The notes: generated from the letters alone by a model not told the origin. 64,000 bases of DNA from Symbiodinium natans (GCA_905221605.1 CAJNDS010002253.1:5001-69000); one strand, 5' to 3'. Positions 56,901-62,290 are shown, numbered from the stretch's first letter. Translations and numbers: made by a program.

Positions 56901-59900
56901 GTGGCTGGTACCCGTACGAGGATGACGCATCAGCAGAGGTGGAAGACGTCTTCGCGCAACACATGAGCAACAACCAGGAGTCTCGCACCAAGATCAGGAC
57001 AGTCTCGTCAGGCTTCTTCTCATACAGAATCGACCTGGAGGCCATGACTCAGGAGAACACCAAGACAGGAAAGGTCAGGGCTATCCGGCGCTTCACCGCC
57101 ACCGAGGCTCCTCCGAAGGGCGGCAAAAGCACCAAAGGTGTTCGCCCGGCGGCAGGGAAGCGAGCCCCCAAAGCGCCAGTCGACCGGAAGAAGGTGACGA
57201 AGAAGATCCTGAAGACTGCAACTTCGTAGTAGAGTAATATCATCTTTAACCTGTTTGGGGGAATATCTTCCCCTTATAATCCCAAAGGTGAACCTTAAAA
57301 GCCCCTAGGTGCTGGACAACTAAGGCAAAGTCCTCCAAGCCCGGGGCGAGGAAAGCCAAACTCACCCGTGAGGCCAAGCCGAAGTCCCGCAAGGTCGCGA
57401 AGAAGGCCGTGAAGGTCGCAAAGGGCAAGCAAGCCAAAGAGCAAGTCTTCCTTGGCAAGTTCACCCGGACCTCCACCGGCCTCAAGAAAGCCGACCTGAA
57501 GCGGAACAAGTACGGCAAGGTGGTGAGCAACTTAGCAGCTGAGTGAGTACACTTTACACTTTTTGGGATACTATTAAAATTAGTCTCTACAAAACGACTT
57601 GAAGTGTACACTTTTTGGGGCTTATGAACTCAGCAACTAAGGCAAGAAGATGTCCGAAGCAGGCCGGAAAAGCTTCGGGCGGGTCGCCTGCTGGATCGCC
57701 GCGTGCCAGAAACACGGCAGGCCCTTGGGACATTTTTATGCTTCCCCTTCTTGGGCTTAAGAGGACTATATTTAGGGGTTAGGGTTTAGGGTTTAGGGTT
57801 TAGGGTTTAGGGTTTAGGGTTTACTTTACGCCTTTACGGGCCATCCTAGGAAAGCCAGGGATGAGCTTGGGATCAAAGGCTTCGTCGCGATCCGAAAGGG
57901 CACCGAGCTGTACAAGAAGGCGAAGGAGCTCCAGCCCCACGTGAAGCCCCACGCCCTTCCGAAAGCCAAGCGCTGAGGCAGCCGATGCCGCACCGCCTGC
58001 GAGCTCTTTAGGATTTAGGGTTTAGGGTTTATGGTTTAGGGTGTAGGGTCTAGGGAGCTCTGAGGTGTTTTGCTGGGGGCCTGGCACATCTTGTGTCTGA
58101 AGTTGTACAGTCAAACATACCTTGGGACCGAATGAATTGAAACGGTTTCGGGTTTGGGGGTTCATATGCCCTGTTGGGGAGTGTAGTATAGGGTATGTGG
58201 TCCCAATGTTAGGGTTCGTGTAGTCGCCAAGGTAGTCAAGCCAGACTGGCCAGCCCCCTTTTGAAGTCTCGAAACCTCGAAAAGGGAGTGTTTGTGAGTG
58301 TTTTACAGGATTTGCTGGTGTGCAAAACACCAGGCCGCACGGCGTGTGCAGTCGCAAGAAATCGCAATCTGTCTACATCCTCCATCCCTGACAGCCCTAC
58401 CCCCCCAAGCCCTAAACCCTACACCCTAAACCCTAAACCCTGGCTGGCAGATTCTGCCTTCAGTCTTCGGCTTTGGTGGAAATGCCTCCTGGCAGACTCA
58501 TTACGGCCATTAGGGTTTAGGGCTTAGGGCTTGGAGCCTATAGAGTTTAGGCTTTGGGGTTTAGGCTTTGGGGTTCAGGGTTTTGGGGTTTAGGGTTTAG
58601 GGTTTGGGGTCGTGGGGGTCTTAGGGTCTTCAGGAGATAGCTACCGGTGCTTCAGAGGGTTTGGGGGAGTGGCTATTTAGAGGGATGATTTAGGCACTCA
58701 CCTTCTTCAGCACCAAGAAAGACTCACAGGCCGTGCACAAGACTTGAAAGCCTTAAACTCCTGCAGCCCCTAAACCTATCCCAAGCCCTACATCCGAACC
58801 GTGAAGCAGTGGCAAGCTATGAAATCCTACAATGTCTGTACAAGGGACTAGCGTGGGACGGGTTCCCCCCCAGCTTCTCCCCTTCCCCCCGAACCCTAAC
58901 CCTAAACCCTGAACCCTCTACCCAAAAAGCCGAGCTGGCATTGCACCATGGGCGGGGGGGGGCTTTTACGAAATACTGCTCAAAAGAATTCTTGTCTTGG
59001 GATTGCTTACAAGGGCTCATACGTGACATAGGGCATACAAAAAGCGTTTTGGGGGGATGCAAAAGCCCTGAAGCCCTAAAAAACCCAAAGCCCCAAAACC
59101 CTAAAACCCTAAAACCCTAAACCCTAAACCCTAAAACCCTAAACCCGAAACCCTAAAACCCTAAACCCTAAACCCTAAACCCTAAACTCAGGTATCGTTC
59201 TGGAGCACCGCCTTCGGTGTGGTCGGCTACCTGATAGCTTTGCTGACGTGGCCGCAATCCGCTCCTCGGTTGGTAGAGTAGCTACCGTGTGGGGTTTAGA
59301 GCTTTAGGGTTTAGGGTTACAAGTATGCTGGGGAGAACGAGCGTTCGGTACCCAGGTACCAGTTGTTGAGGTTTTTCGGCCTCGATCCCGGCGTATAGTT
59401 TCTCATTGAGGGCTTGGGTGTTTCAGCAAGTCCGCGGAACTGGTGGATGATAAGGTCTAGTTTCAGGCTACAGGACTAGGGGGGGGGGGGGGGGGGGGGG
59501 CCCGTTTCAGAGACGTTCAGGAAATCTAGGGGCCCAGTTTGGGGATACCTTTGCATCTAGGGATCAGAAGGGTGCAGACATATGGGGTGAGATAGGGTAT
59601 TAGGTATCCCTTACAAGACCCAAACCCTAATTCAGGGTTTAGGGTTTGGGGTTTCGGGTATAATAAACCCGAAACCCGAAACCCGAAACTCGAAACCCGA
59701 AACCCGAAACCCGAAACCCTAAACCCTAAACCCTAAACCCTAAACCCTAAACCTTCGCCTCAGGACAAGGTGTTCCTCGACGTATGCTGCATTCACCAAG
59801 GAGCGCCCACCATCCCAGCACCCAACTTTTGCAGAAGGGTTTTAAGGTTTGTGGGCTTGGGGGTCCCAAAACTCCCCCGCACCCCCCCCCCCCCAAAAAA

Positions 59901-60648
59901 AAAAAAAAAAAAAAAAACAAACAAACGGCAGAAACAAGCACGACCCGAACGATTGTTTAGGGGTTCAAGGGTAGGGTTTAGAGGCTGAGGGCGTCAAAAC
60001 TCCTTTGGACCCCCCGCCCGCAAGCCCTGAGGGTTTAGGGTTTAGGGTTTAGGGTTTAGGGTTAGGGTTTAGGGCTTAGGGGTCGCACATGGTGTGGCCG
60101 GCAAGGGGCCCCTCCTGGTTCTTCGGGTCTTGTGGGAGATTGGGTCTGCCTAGGGCTTTTTAGGGCCTAAGTGTACAGGGTAAGCACTGTTGTCTCCAGG
60201 TTGGTGAGGCTTTGGCTTTAGGGTTTCGCACTTGCGGTGAAGTTTCTACCCTAAACCGGAACCCCTAAACCCTAAATATGTTCCTTCTCAGTGGTGTGTC
60301 GGGTCTAGAGTTCATGGCCCACGGAAAAGAGGGTGGCACACTTGCACAGTCACGAACGCGAGCGCTAAGTTCGAATTCGTGTATTGACGTTTGGCTCTAT
60401 AGCCTAAATCCTAAACCCTATCCCCCCAAAAACTCTCAACTCAAACCCCGGCTCATAGGGCTCCCGATTAACCCTAAACCCTAAACCCTAAACCCTAAAC
60501 CCTAAACCCTAAACCCTAAACCCTAAACCCTAAACCCTAAACCCTAAACCCTAAACCCTAAACCCTAAACCCGCCCGTTGCGCACGACGTGCAACAAGGA
60601 AGCGCCAAGCTCAAGACGCAAGGTGTGCTTAGCATTGGTGGCGCCCTG
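41399..60648 (+). CDS. Split gene for a dinoflagellate-type membrane protein (five exons seen, partial)
   Basis: Five short exons join in frame: 41,399-41,445, 42,630-42,705, 59,192-59,272, 59,764-59,800 and 60,599-about 60,648. Motifs in order are ENIDEFWTHSWQLGAW, RKILSLLFLKNG with a hydrophobic AAAGIGNLV, then FWSTAFGVVGYLIALLTW (probable membrane segment), KVFLDVCCIHQ, and SAKLKTQGVLSIGGAL. This HSW ... LLFxxNG ... FLDxxCIHQ ... LKxxGxxSIG order is one I recall from abundant uncharacterised multi-pass proteins of dinoflagellates; I cannot name a function. Junction phases fit exactly (2, 0, 0, 1), with donors GA, GT, GT, GA and acceptors AG|G. N-terminal and C-terminal exons are not found; the expected LVLW/RLWC part is missing from the window. 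Intron 2 would be 16,486 bp and contains a whole gene and a retrotransposon. The alternative is two paralogous fragments that happen to be collinear. Confidence 0.58.
41446..42629 (+). other. Intron 1 of the split gene, repeat-filled
   Basis: Starts GAATCG and ends CCCGAG before exon GAGAAAG, a GA-AG intron in which the first two bases recur at the downstream exon start. It contains a GT/TA microsatellite (41,490-41,640), a long G-homopolymer region (41,876-42,045), TTTAGGG and TTCAGGG arrays (42,150-42,232), TTTAGGGG octamers (42,410-42,490) and a GA run (42,512-42,530). Confidence 0.5.
41876..42045 (+). repeat. G-homopolymer region
   Basis: About 170 bases, almost all G with isolated T, TC, A and CC interruptions; individual G runs exceed 20. 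It would be a strong G-quadruplex former and is a likely place for sequencing or assembly error. Poly-Gly and poly-Pro frames here are not genes. Confidence 0.92.
42046..43585. repeat. Telomere-like mosaic around exon 2 of the split gene
   Basis: G-strand arrays at 42,150-42,232, 42,360-42,500 and 42,730-42,778. C-strand array 43,075-43,173 (14 units). G-strand array 43,313-43,430 passing into TTTGGGG and TTTCGGG variants. 42,800-42,970 contains inverted AAGAACCC/GGGTTCTTAAGG words related to the element at 56.03 kb. Confidence 0.82.
43586..43680 (+). pseudogene. Possible exon or gene fragment
   Basis: A Met-containing frame MELIRSIETAAVSKQHMR, then FMKSVWERG, with protein-like composition, running into G-rich repeat. 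It lies inside the proposed 16.5-kb intron, 60 bp left of the retrotransposon. No family recognised. Confidence 0.38.
43735..43739. repeat. Target-site duplication, left copy (GGGGG)
   Basis: GGGGG precedes the left LTR and recurs at 55,769-55,773 after the right LTR. Five bases is the usual Copia duplication length. The G-rich target makes the exact register slightly uncertain. Confidence 0.7.
43740..43893 (-). repeat. 3' LTR (154 bp)
   Basis: On the element strand it starts TCTTGATGATGAAGC and ends GGTTGGTTTCCTTA. It matches 55,615-55,768 base for base as far as I can read. Short for an LTR. The plus strand contains GAGGTTAGGGTTTAGGG, a telomere-like word. The termini do not show the usual TG...CA. 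Confidence 0.93.
43894..43903 (-). other. Polypurine tract
   Basis: On the element strand AAAGGGGGAG abuts the 3' LTR directly, the expected position of the plus-strand primer for reverse transcription. Confidence 0.85.
43904..44395 (-). other. 3' untranslated internal region of the retrotransposon
   Basis: About 490 bp between the TGA of the polyprotein and the polypurine tract. Short frames on both strands, none supported. No second gene (no separate env). Confidence 0.7.
44396..55501 (-). CDS. Gag-Pol polyprotein with extra methylase-like and oxygenase-like domains (3,701 aa)
   Basis: One frame encodes all retrotransposon functions. Order: residues 1-620 Ser/Pro/Gln-rich with RSLDQ/GSLDP repeats; about 622-855 Gag-like helices; CCCH finger C915-C924-C930-H934; zinc knuckle C945-C948-H957-C962; LEPxGA repeats; protease-like D1198-SGAT; second protease-like D1348-GGAT; methyltransferase-like about 1546-1755 with GGPPC1604 and E1672-HP; integrase zinc site H1842-H1847-C1854-C1857 and catalytic D1881, D2034, E2070 (35 residues between the last two); oxygenase-like H2430-x-D2432, H2491, R2500; reverse transcriptase with D2802 and YVDD at 2906-2909; RNase H D3082, E3121/E3123, D3155, D3204; a membrane segment near 3255-3277; a Pro/Lys-rich tail. 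ATG at 55,501 lies 113 bp inside the 5' LTR. No frameshift or stop separates gag from pol, so Gag excess would need another mechanism. Confidence 0.95.
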   Translation of the reverse strand: MDLSMRRGRSPAGQTGQTPSSMGTASRMASPPATPAEISREVRVDETSLEPSYDTSQQIQGGEALQLGRSEASTGQGPRGQGPSNSENAQHFSLNEAWEAAQQQEEISVDDARERNRTMRSLDQNDGDNMQIHRQRSLDRDNDETATSLRQTISGSPGPGSLDPDASRRGSLDPTSDPRGGQSSWNALEALRSSLRSVGLGTRSDEQNLAVAGRAQQGPEERMSPLPLAGACVGTGPLAVRETPQTQGALAAQDLAQVGSSGLGVRGVEGLLYRDPMSHSGQSRHSGSELAQLVEGMSQMQGLLQGVHARLQSLEEARSVGSGGSRNTYSLGRVDMEALRAHFGALEMDPSAPRNPPVAPGLDGRELATPEHPVEAYPIPLHDRTSQASSPIATRPVEQHFIGSPDSFGSQPHAPLTSTFQRPLMHLWEIDAGVGLRSRESASDGSLDLWGQSRGDKGIGKGNPEPRSPAPLQAPINSSLQGQVGPSIPPDPVPTVAQRTAPAQELTVWIGDVEYEVGFEGGRATVKGRVDRGLDFGCSRPAYRPPSPPPRPPQTTPPPSPPAHVPFVHQEMTASSSQQAFVPGASVPVLSMYPRPLMESMPDMRAHDDARAYAPDRSREIMLPTLEITPEEGPLAVGDWLTLIAPLISDLAPAASTWWGLVAAEADRRYKVWLQSPPLERAALKGALPENLQEPRYMRLEQRTVSMLIKALPKDLSEELISQGDLTTVGVLFRVLIKGQPGGAKERQLILSYLHNPGVASSPSDANLKLRRWSRWASRGRQLGISMPDPSLLLKGIDSLMAGVLKSYTQASFRLSFVRVQSSLDHAPTLESVLSYLKHVQAEAELLEYGLESDPKKPRVAKATETDDVASPNAPNNPRKGSPKGKPKGKPKGKDQGGSGGSGGTREGQENKPTCKGYLTPRGCAFGDNCRNLHDFAEAARQQVCYACGATDPATNHRRPECPTLQGPQFKKGDKGGKGGKGNKGNKGGPPKGGKPNIAAATVETPGPVIAEVATNASTHSGNTSAAAGTSAEQEAGRVLKGIRLACLQGPGVASLQDGGSPVSFGPVSFGASTSDLKVSCGPGGIGEVASNLQESPRSSEGGVPKWTRSRADVRLEPQGTVHPDWLEPEGANRLSWLEPDGASESRDRLEPDGADMGDFRELKLPGFEKDVPRFCTFGVEVVVGEDERISVAEAFLDSGATHVYRYAQVREYQSAVACDIMLPVGLSVGRMSSKGSLLSMDTKPAVIPLGKVVEVLGCEVRWDFQGPLVKHPLRGLLGVRTVHGRMVLGVADARALVDELETAWELGVTREDPSPSLRVVESAGSQGQPCVSVRFLKAEENTLGLIDGGATNALRQGSAKELQQASVVKVELAAGQTELRMNEQGTLLTAHRVTPILPLGPAIECLGMVLEWSTEGIRLTHPTRGELPVTLVKGCPMIAQELLMDLILELEDKIRVRELRVKAMQLSESPDFEIQGSLKEALNACRGDAKKESVVLAAYAKKIFPEVPHDILQQVAPLQVNPETNDAQTTGLNRRARRRLKKAQRVLVHLFSGQQSWKAKHDEAFLEVELNRGRDLFNESLYSYVLQEILSGKVKGILGGPPCRTMSRSRARSPGPRVLRARHGIERFGLEGLTGKERTLAIRDTVLILRMLFLMHVTQEVQEGNAYLGFEHPRDPAELDPSPEAQALPSLWEWPEIKGLGLYKVRFDQGALGHDHVKPSVFATSSWMVAEELSDKVVPPTARWISTSSDTESLRERMERTSKASKWAPGLVSILQRGWELWSSSREENVNAVRDRIRLLSGLMIDEGMDPEVVRRICSELNPPFPRVSRLKPKEQSFKEHCQRGHAPWRGDCRACLESAAFHHPCRRRKHAHMFSLCVDLTGPYTKGSDQEGIARYAVVGVYTFPRFWKNGEPVEDDGRGVGVISENEGDKEDMGKAGEQDEPIPNPDEWAEIEGEEEPAADPLPADVDEVKKEERRWKAICEASLDPLPAIRIPFLIPVYKKSPKQVTEAVARIFIRLKTLGLPLHRVHSDRGAEFVNKTFLSWCRARDLHVTTTAADLPQSNGLAERFIGLIKRQARSLLHSVGARSSDWPHAMRYSVETMYDEAMRGLGVIPKRQQLPFGANIYVRERTWRWASWTARAVQATVLAPSEHVSKGWVVRVTRPDGTPVLLITTLAYQKVREPEPLNAPPEAAEQPSEAFPVDSPGAGSRPKAPRPLGGFITGRESRVPSEAEPPLPPPADAPSVPRRRIRAKGGLRRLVPQGGGPEMLGMLQKLKSLGVSWVDEDENHSGSGESEDEESGHTILFALPVEESSFKVCHVEAVDGVEQEAKLLREQGAMSRRAVCDLVLRSKWPSCRNHRRADKTTHEKGRLAVLGAFAHGGIYGVTQVTHQKPEMVKTLNVYLRQEVPDATYTAILVSQRGPSEWHRDVNNAEGSINWVVPLGDFQGGEIRVLPEGLRTDEADVDEHMGILYPPANHPVSFNPKRRHKVLPHTGNRLVLVAYTPRGWTRLPESTIKELRELGFPVPPLPKGSEPVVRAVSVAYVGDDSSEGDGGLGCTIVDDQQYAMDEKLVEMLQADLYFLSRVFSWECQLASETLREAGPSNCPSMCYINMLDSQIQELQEELLWIDSGTKLDGTVSGHDDERLAKAMIRTLAVKESEKGPQEESEPEVFLQARTIDPQQAAGELEKWVPPLLDEYTGLRFQYEAIYPIDVNQLCEEDVQSGAIEILPAKVVFTRKPPVGKRRARIVACGNFQQKTWSDQVAVARREVYASGLDTIALRIQLRQASLCGWTAAILDIRKAFLYAPLHERKGKGKRIILMPPKILVKAKIIPPSERWVIQRALYGLDLSPAAWSRHRDKCLSQLKWAFEGLEYRLTQSDSEPSLWKIQDSSNALKGLIGVYVDDMLLSACRGLLESVAGAIQTLWETSDIKFAEDGLHFLGVDIRLHNGRYYLTQVSYVTELLNRHPEIEGTASTPYPAEKDQETQEENIQMESVRLVQGLIGELTWLATKTRLDIAWAVNRASQLSSKRPSRAIAVCQNIVRYLRGKPDLGLVYGPKPAQGVKVEMTEGTLEVATDASFAPLGEKSQTGVVLKWAGAVIGWVSSKQTFVCLSSAEAELYAAMEGMVMTDSVSDLVRELVGQVAPALYSDNVACTCLIALPAGSWRTRHLRLRARRLHERIENEELQCFHLPGEVMTADLLTKSLSSQRMQKLLDLAGVVQLSHVLRCAVVVLSISRAQAQPSEDEEDEASWVPLLLVMGFTVLIARLLELCLRWCWSQGARRLRDLQGPPENGELVGSVLEQVSSQGAVDGSEVTVVAFGDDVGLVGPEDQVEVVAADLIARALEEEERALFHRWYALYVEPYDPYDPLLDESPSRRASLEDIWSEPQSPNPEPEIGQGSRTGGVELSQAAGPKTKAPDPKSSTQTSFQGHHPSLSSGLSEESLVSGGSLEVDPKSKPPAPKPPPDGWLGTVVKRPPPVTSQSVAIPIPKPKLPPEGWLGTVAPKHPTAKAQSVGVPKSPPVKQPPPAPKLNPQAHQDMILIAQTQELIQWELRRNLGHQPIEGLRDNFHYIPELGLLIRWHPMWRQQFFDPSRTALPISLSRLVGDRRSFCIFRDGTSGILDDNFRVTRQGANVSTMQWQGRTEFLVAPPTPIAPVPNPPPSKSKAAGPKPKSKPKSQPKAEPKPKTPPRRLTQ
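55502..55614 (-). other. Leader and primer-binding site of the retrotransposon
   Basis: Immediately inside the 5' LTR the element strand reads GGTTATGAGCCCAAGGGCTC. The first 12 bases are complementary to GGGCTCATAACC, the anticodon stem-loop of initiator tRNA-Met in the form found in Escherichia coli; eukaryotic initiators usually have GGGCCCATAACC. Priming from a tRNA half cut in the anticodon loop is the known strategy of Drosophila copia. The leader then runs about 110 bp to the ATG at 55,501. Confidence 0.7.
55615..55768 (-). repeat. 5' LTR (154 bp)
   Basis: Identical by reading to 43,740-43,893. It would carry the promoter; no TATA box is evident, as is common in dinoflagellates. Confidence 0.93.
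55769..55773. repeat. Target-site duplication, right copy (GGGGG)
   Basis: Matches 43,735-43,739. The pre-insertion site reads as G-rich CTTGGGG-type repeat on both sides. Confidence 0.7.
55774..56030. repeat. CTTGGGGG / TTTGGGG array and unique sequence
   Basis: Tandem CTTGGGGG then TTTGGGG and TTTGGGTTTGGGG units to about 55,910, a GT run at 55,918-55,930, then unique sequence. Confidence 0.8.
56031..56118. mobile_element. TIR element family F, perfect termini
   Basis: TGCTTAAGAACCCC at the left and GGGGTTCTTAAGCA at the right are perfect 14-bp inverted repeats around an AT-rich core (AAAATAATAGTCCC ... AACATTATCATTTTTT). 88 bp, no coding capacity. Related words occur at about 42,807-42,965 and 16,445-16,480. 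Confidence 0.82.
56119..56404. repeat. TTTAGGG array and 15-G run upstream of the WGR/WWE gene
   Basis: G-strand units at 56,229-56,307, a G homopolymer at 56,359-56,373. The frame of the following gene is open from 56,378, so an upstream exon boundary may lie between the G run and the ATG at 56,405. Confidence 0.6.
56405..57976 (+). CDS. WGR + WWE domain protein with basic C-terminal domain (four exons, 402 aa)
   Basis: Exons 56,405-57,217, 57,325-57,526, 57,642-57,708 and 57,850-57,976 join in frame to 402 codons plus TGA. Residues 1-12 (MARHTRASCAEC) vaguely recall the start of a PARP zinc finger. Residues about 66-145 fit a WGR domain: AYHILQ, QRWGNTG in place of RWGRxG, and SFARTGxSW-type end (ARTGASWGSIKPG). 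Residues about 150-230 fit a WWE domain: WQYYVHDG, GWYPYE, and the signature YRIDLEAMTQENTKTG with VRAIRR. WGR domains bind DNA breaks or 5' phosphates in PARPs; WWE domains bind (iso-)ADP-ribose. No ADP-ribosyltransferase catalytic domain follows. Instead there is a Lys/Ala-rich linker and a domain with GLKKADLKRNKYGKVVS and ELGIKGFVAIRKGTELYKKA, which I recall as a short basic domain common in dinoflagellates (DUF5872-like, from memory). Start uncertain: an upstream exon is possible. Confidence 0.75.
57218..57324 (+). other. Intron 1 of the WGR/WWE gene (107 bp, GC-AG)
   Basis: Begins GCAACTTCG and ends ACAACTAAG; the downstream exon begins GCAAAG. The first four intron bases therefore repeat at the exon start. 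Contains GGGGAATATCTTCCCC, a perfect palindrome. Phase 0. Confidence 0.65.
57527..57641 (+). other. Intron 2 of the WGR/WWE gene (115 bp, GC-AG)
   Basis: Begins GCAACTTAGCAGCTGAGT and ends ACTCAGCAACTAAG; the next exon begins GCAAGAAG. The two ends form an imperfect inverted repeat (TTAGCAGCTGAGT / ACTCAGCAACTAA). ACACTTTTTGGG is repeated directly inside. Phase 1: the split Ser codon A|GC gives GKVVS-KKMSEAG. Confidence 0.68.
57709..57849 (+). other. Intron 3 of the WGR/WWE gene (141 bp, GA-AG) carrying a telomere-like array
   Basis: Begins GAAACACGG and ends CATCCTAG; the next exon begins GAAAGCC, again repeating the first four intron bases. About six TTTAGGG units (57,777-57,823) lie inside. 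The join CA|GAAAGCC restores Gln-Lys-Ala-Arg, matching the domain. Confidence 0.65.
57977..58119. repeat. Downstream TTTAGGG units
   Basis: Short G-strand array 58,010-58,048 directly after the 3' end of the WGR/WWE gene. No polyadenylation signal recognised. Confidence 0.6.
58120..58232. mobile_element. TIR element family B copy
   Basis: CCTTGGGACCGAATGAA at the left pairs imperfectly with TTCGTGTAGTCGCCAAGG at the right. The core TAGTATAGGGTATGTGG is shared with 22.15 and 31.0 kb. 113 bp, the same length as the 14.95-kb copy. Confidence 0.68.
58233..59191. repeat. Telomere-like mosaic upstream of exon 3 of the split gene
   Basis: C-strand units 58,410-58,440. G-strand words 58,515-58,615. 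C-strand CCCTAAA/CCCTAAAA array 59,095-59,190 ending exactly at the acceptor CTCAG. A patch at 58,455-58,500 reads FSLRLWWKCLLAD in one frame and could be exon debris of the same protein family. Confidence 0.7.
59273..59763 (+). other. Intron 3 of the split gene (491 bp, GT-AG)
   Basis: Starts GTAGAG and ends CGCCTCAG. Contains a G homopolymer of over 20 (59,478-59,501), TTTAGGG words, an ACCCGAA variant array (59,660-59,718) and a CCCTAAA array (59,719-59,755) ending five bases before the acceptor. Confidence 0.5.
59801..60598 (+). other. Intron 4 of the split gene (798 bp, GA-AG)
   Basis: Starts GAGCGCC and ends GCAACAAG before exon GAAGCGCC, so the 7-base intron start is almost repeated at the exon start. 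Contains a C12 then A22 run (59,882-59,918), TTTAGGG arrays (60,026-60,080) and 14 CCCTAAA units (60,472-60,573). Confidence 0.5.
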
Positions 60649-61000
60649 CCTGGATGGCGGCTTAGGGCTTATGTGTTGAGCTCAATAAAACCCAAAACCC
60701 AAAACCCTATACCCTAAACCCTAAACCCTAATCAAGCTGCAGCCCTAAGGTGCACGTACCTAAGTCGGGACGACTTGGGCCTCAACGTACTTCCTATCTG
60801 AGCGCACTTTGGGGCCGAAGTATAAAACAGTGATAATATCCTCCCTTACGTCTATAGGCTAAGGGGTATGGGTTTGGGGTGTGGTGACTCATTCTTAGAA
60901 ATGAGGTACATGGACCCTACATGGACCCTCAAGGTAGGTTTTGGGGGTTCAGGTGTGGAGCTTAGAGCGTTTGGGGTCATCGGGGGTATCCTAATCCCCA

Positions 61001-61031
<31 letters not shown>

Positions 61032-62134
61032 CCCCCCGCAAGATTGAACACCGATAGCCCTAAATCCTAAATTCAACCCTAAACCCTAGCCCTAAACCCC
61101 AAACCCTAAACCCTAATCCCTAGCCCTAAACCCTGGCCCTAAAACCTGCCCTTGGTAGCTCTGGGCAGTTCGGTCTCGGTGTCTCGGCCCCAGGATCCCA
61201 AAAGCTGCACTAAAAAGCACAAGACAGGTTTGGGTCTAGGGTTTGTAGGGATTAGGGCTTAGGGTCTGTCGGGTTCAGGGTTTAGACCAGGGTCTAGGGT
61301 TTAAGGTTTATGGTTGTTTAGGGTTTAGGGCTTTGGGCTCAGGTCTTTGGGCTTATAGGGTGTACAGGGTTTGGGGGTTGAGGGGGAGCAAAACGAGTAG
61401 TCAGAACATTGAGCGATCACAATGGGGAAGTCGCTGTTGTTGCTAACCTGTTCTAGTGGCTCGCGAGGCCAATATATAGGCAAGCGCTTTGCCTGACCTC
61501 GCGCGGACCTCGCGCGGACCTCGCGCGACCCTCGCGCAGGCCCCAAAGCCATACCTTATCACAATGACCTCTCATGAACACAGGTTTCCCTTCACCGCGC
61601 ATGTGCTGGGAGCAGCGGTTCCAAGCGCAGGGAGGTGTTTGTTATGACTTCTTTCAGTTGTTTTAGATAGGAACGGTCAGCTTCTGAAGCGTACTTTGTT
61701 TCAGGGGATGTTGGGACTTTCTCGTGTCTCTGTCTTTAAGACGTCACGGGCGGTTCACTGGGGTTTGCCTTGCCCAGCCGTTTTTGTTATGACTTCGGTG
61801 TTTCCCTGTAGTCCCGCCCCAGTGTACCTGGGAGCTACCAACACAACCTGAACCTTAAAACCCTAAAACCCTACAACACTAAATCCTGAACCCTAAGCCC
61901 TACGCCCCAAGCCCTAAACCCTAAACCCTAAACCCTAAACCCTAAACCCTAAACCCCAACGACCCTAAGCCCAAGCTCCGAAGGTATCCTTCGGAGGTCC
62001 ACTCGGCTTCTGGTTCTTTGGGACGTGACCTATGCAGAGCGGCCGCTTTGCTGAGCCCTCAACCCCCAGTTTATGGTTTAGGGTTTAGGGTTTAGGGTGT
62101 AGTGTTTAGGGTTATAATTTTGTAAGCAACCTCC
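60649..62134. repeat. Repeat mosaic with family-A-like element and poly-C
   Basis: A family-A-like, elongated or nested copy lies at about 60,745-60,932 (GGTGCACGTACC left, GGTACATGGACCCTACATGG right, core TTGGGCCTCAACG / TTTGGGGCCGAAG). A C homopolymer lies at 61,003-61,037. CCCTAAA words 61,075-61,140; CTCGCGCGGAC triplicate at 61,497-61,525; C-strand array 61,905-61,955. 61,560-61,850 is unique without a supported gene. Confidence 0.65.
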
Positions 62135-62290
62135 GTACCACAGGAGCCATAAGAGGGTTTATGGCTCATATTTACTCTTACTAGGGGTTATAGTGGGGCT
62201 TAAGGCTTGGGATCATACGTCCTAAAATACTAGAACCCCCATTAAGGTGTATGAGTCATAAGCCCGTTTAGGGCTCAACTGGTCCCAAGA
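62135..62290. mobile_element. TIR element family B, long or nested copy
   Basis: AGGAGCCATAAGAGGGTTTA left, TGGTCCCAAGAG right. Internal AAGGTGTATGAGTCATAAG and GGGGCTTAAGGC match family-B cores. About 155 bp, longer than the 113-bp copies, so probably two overlapping copies. Confidence 0.5.
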
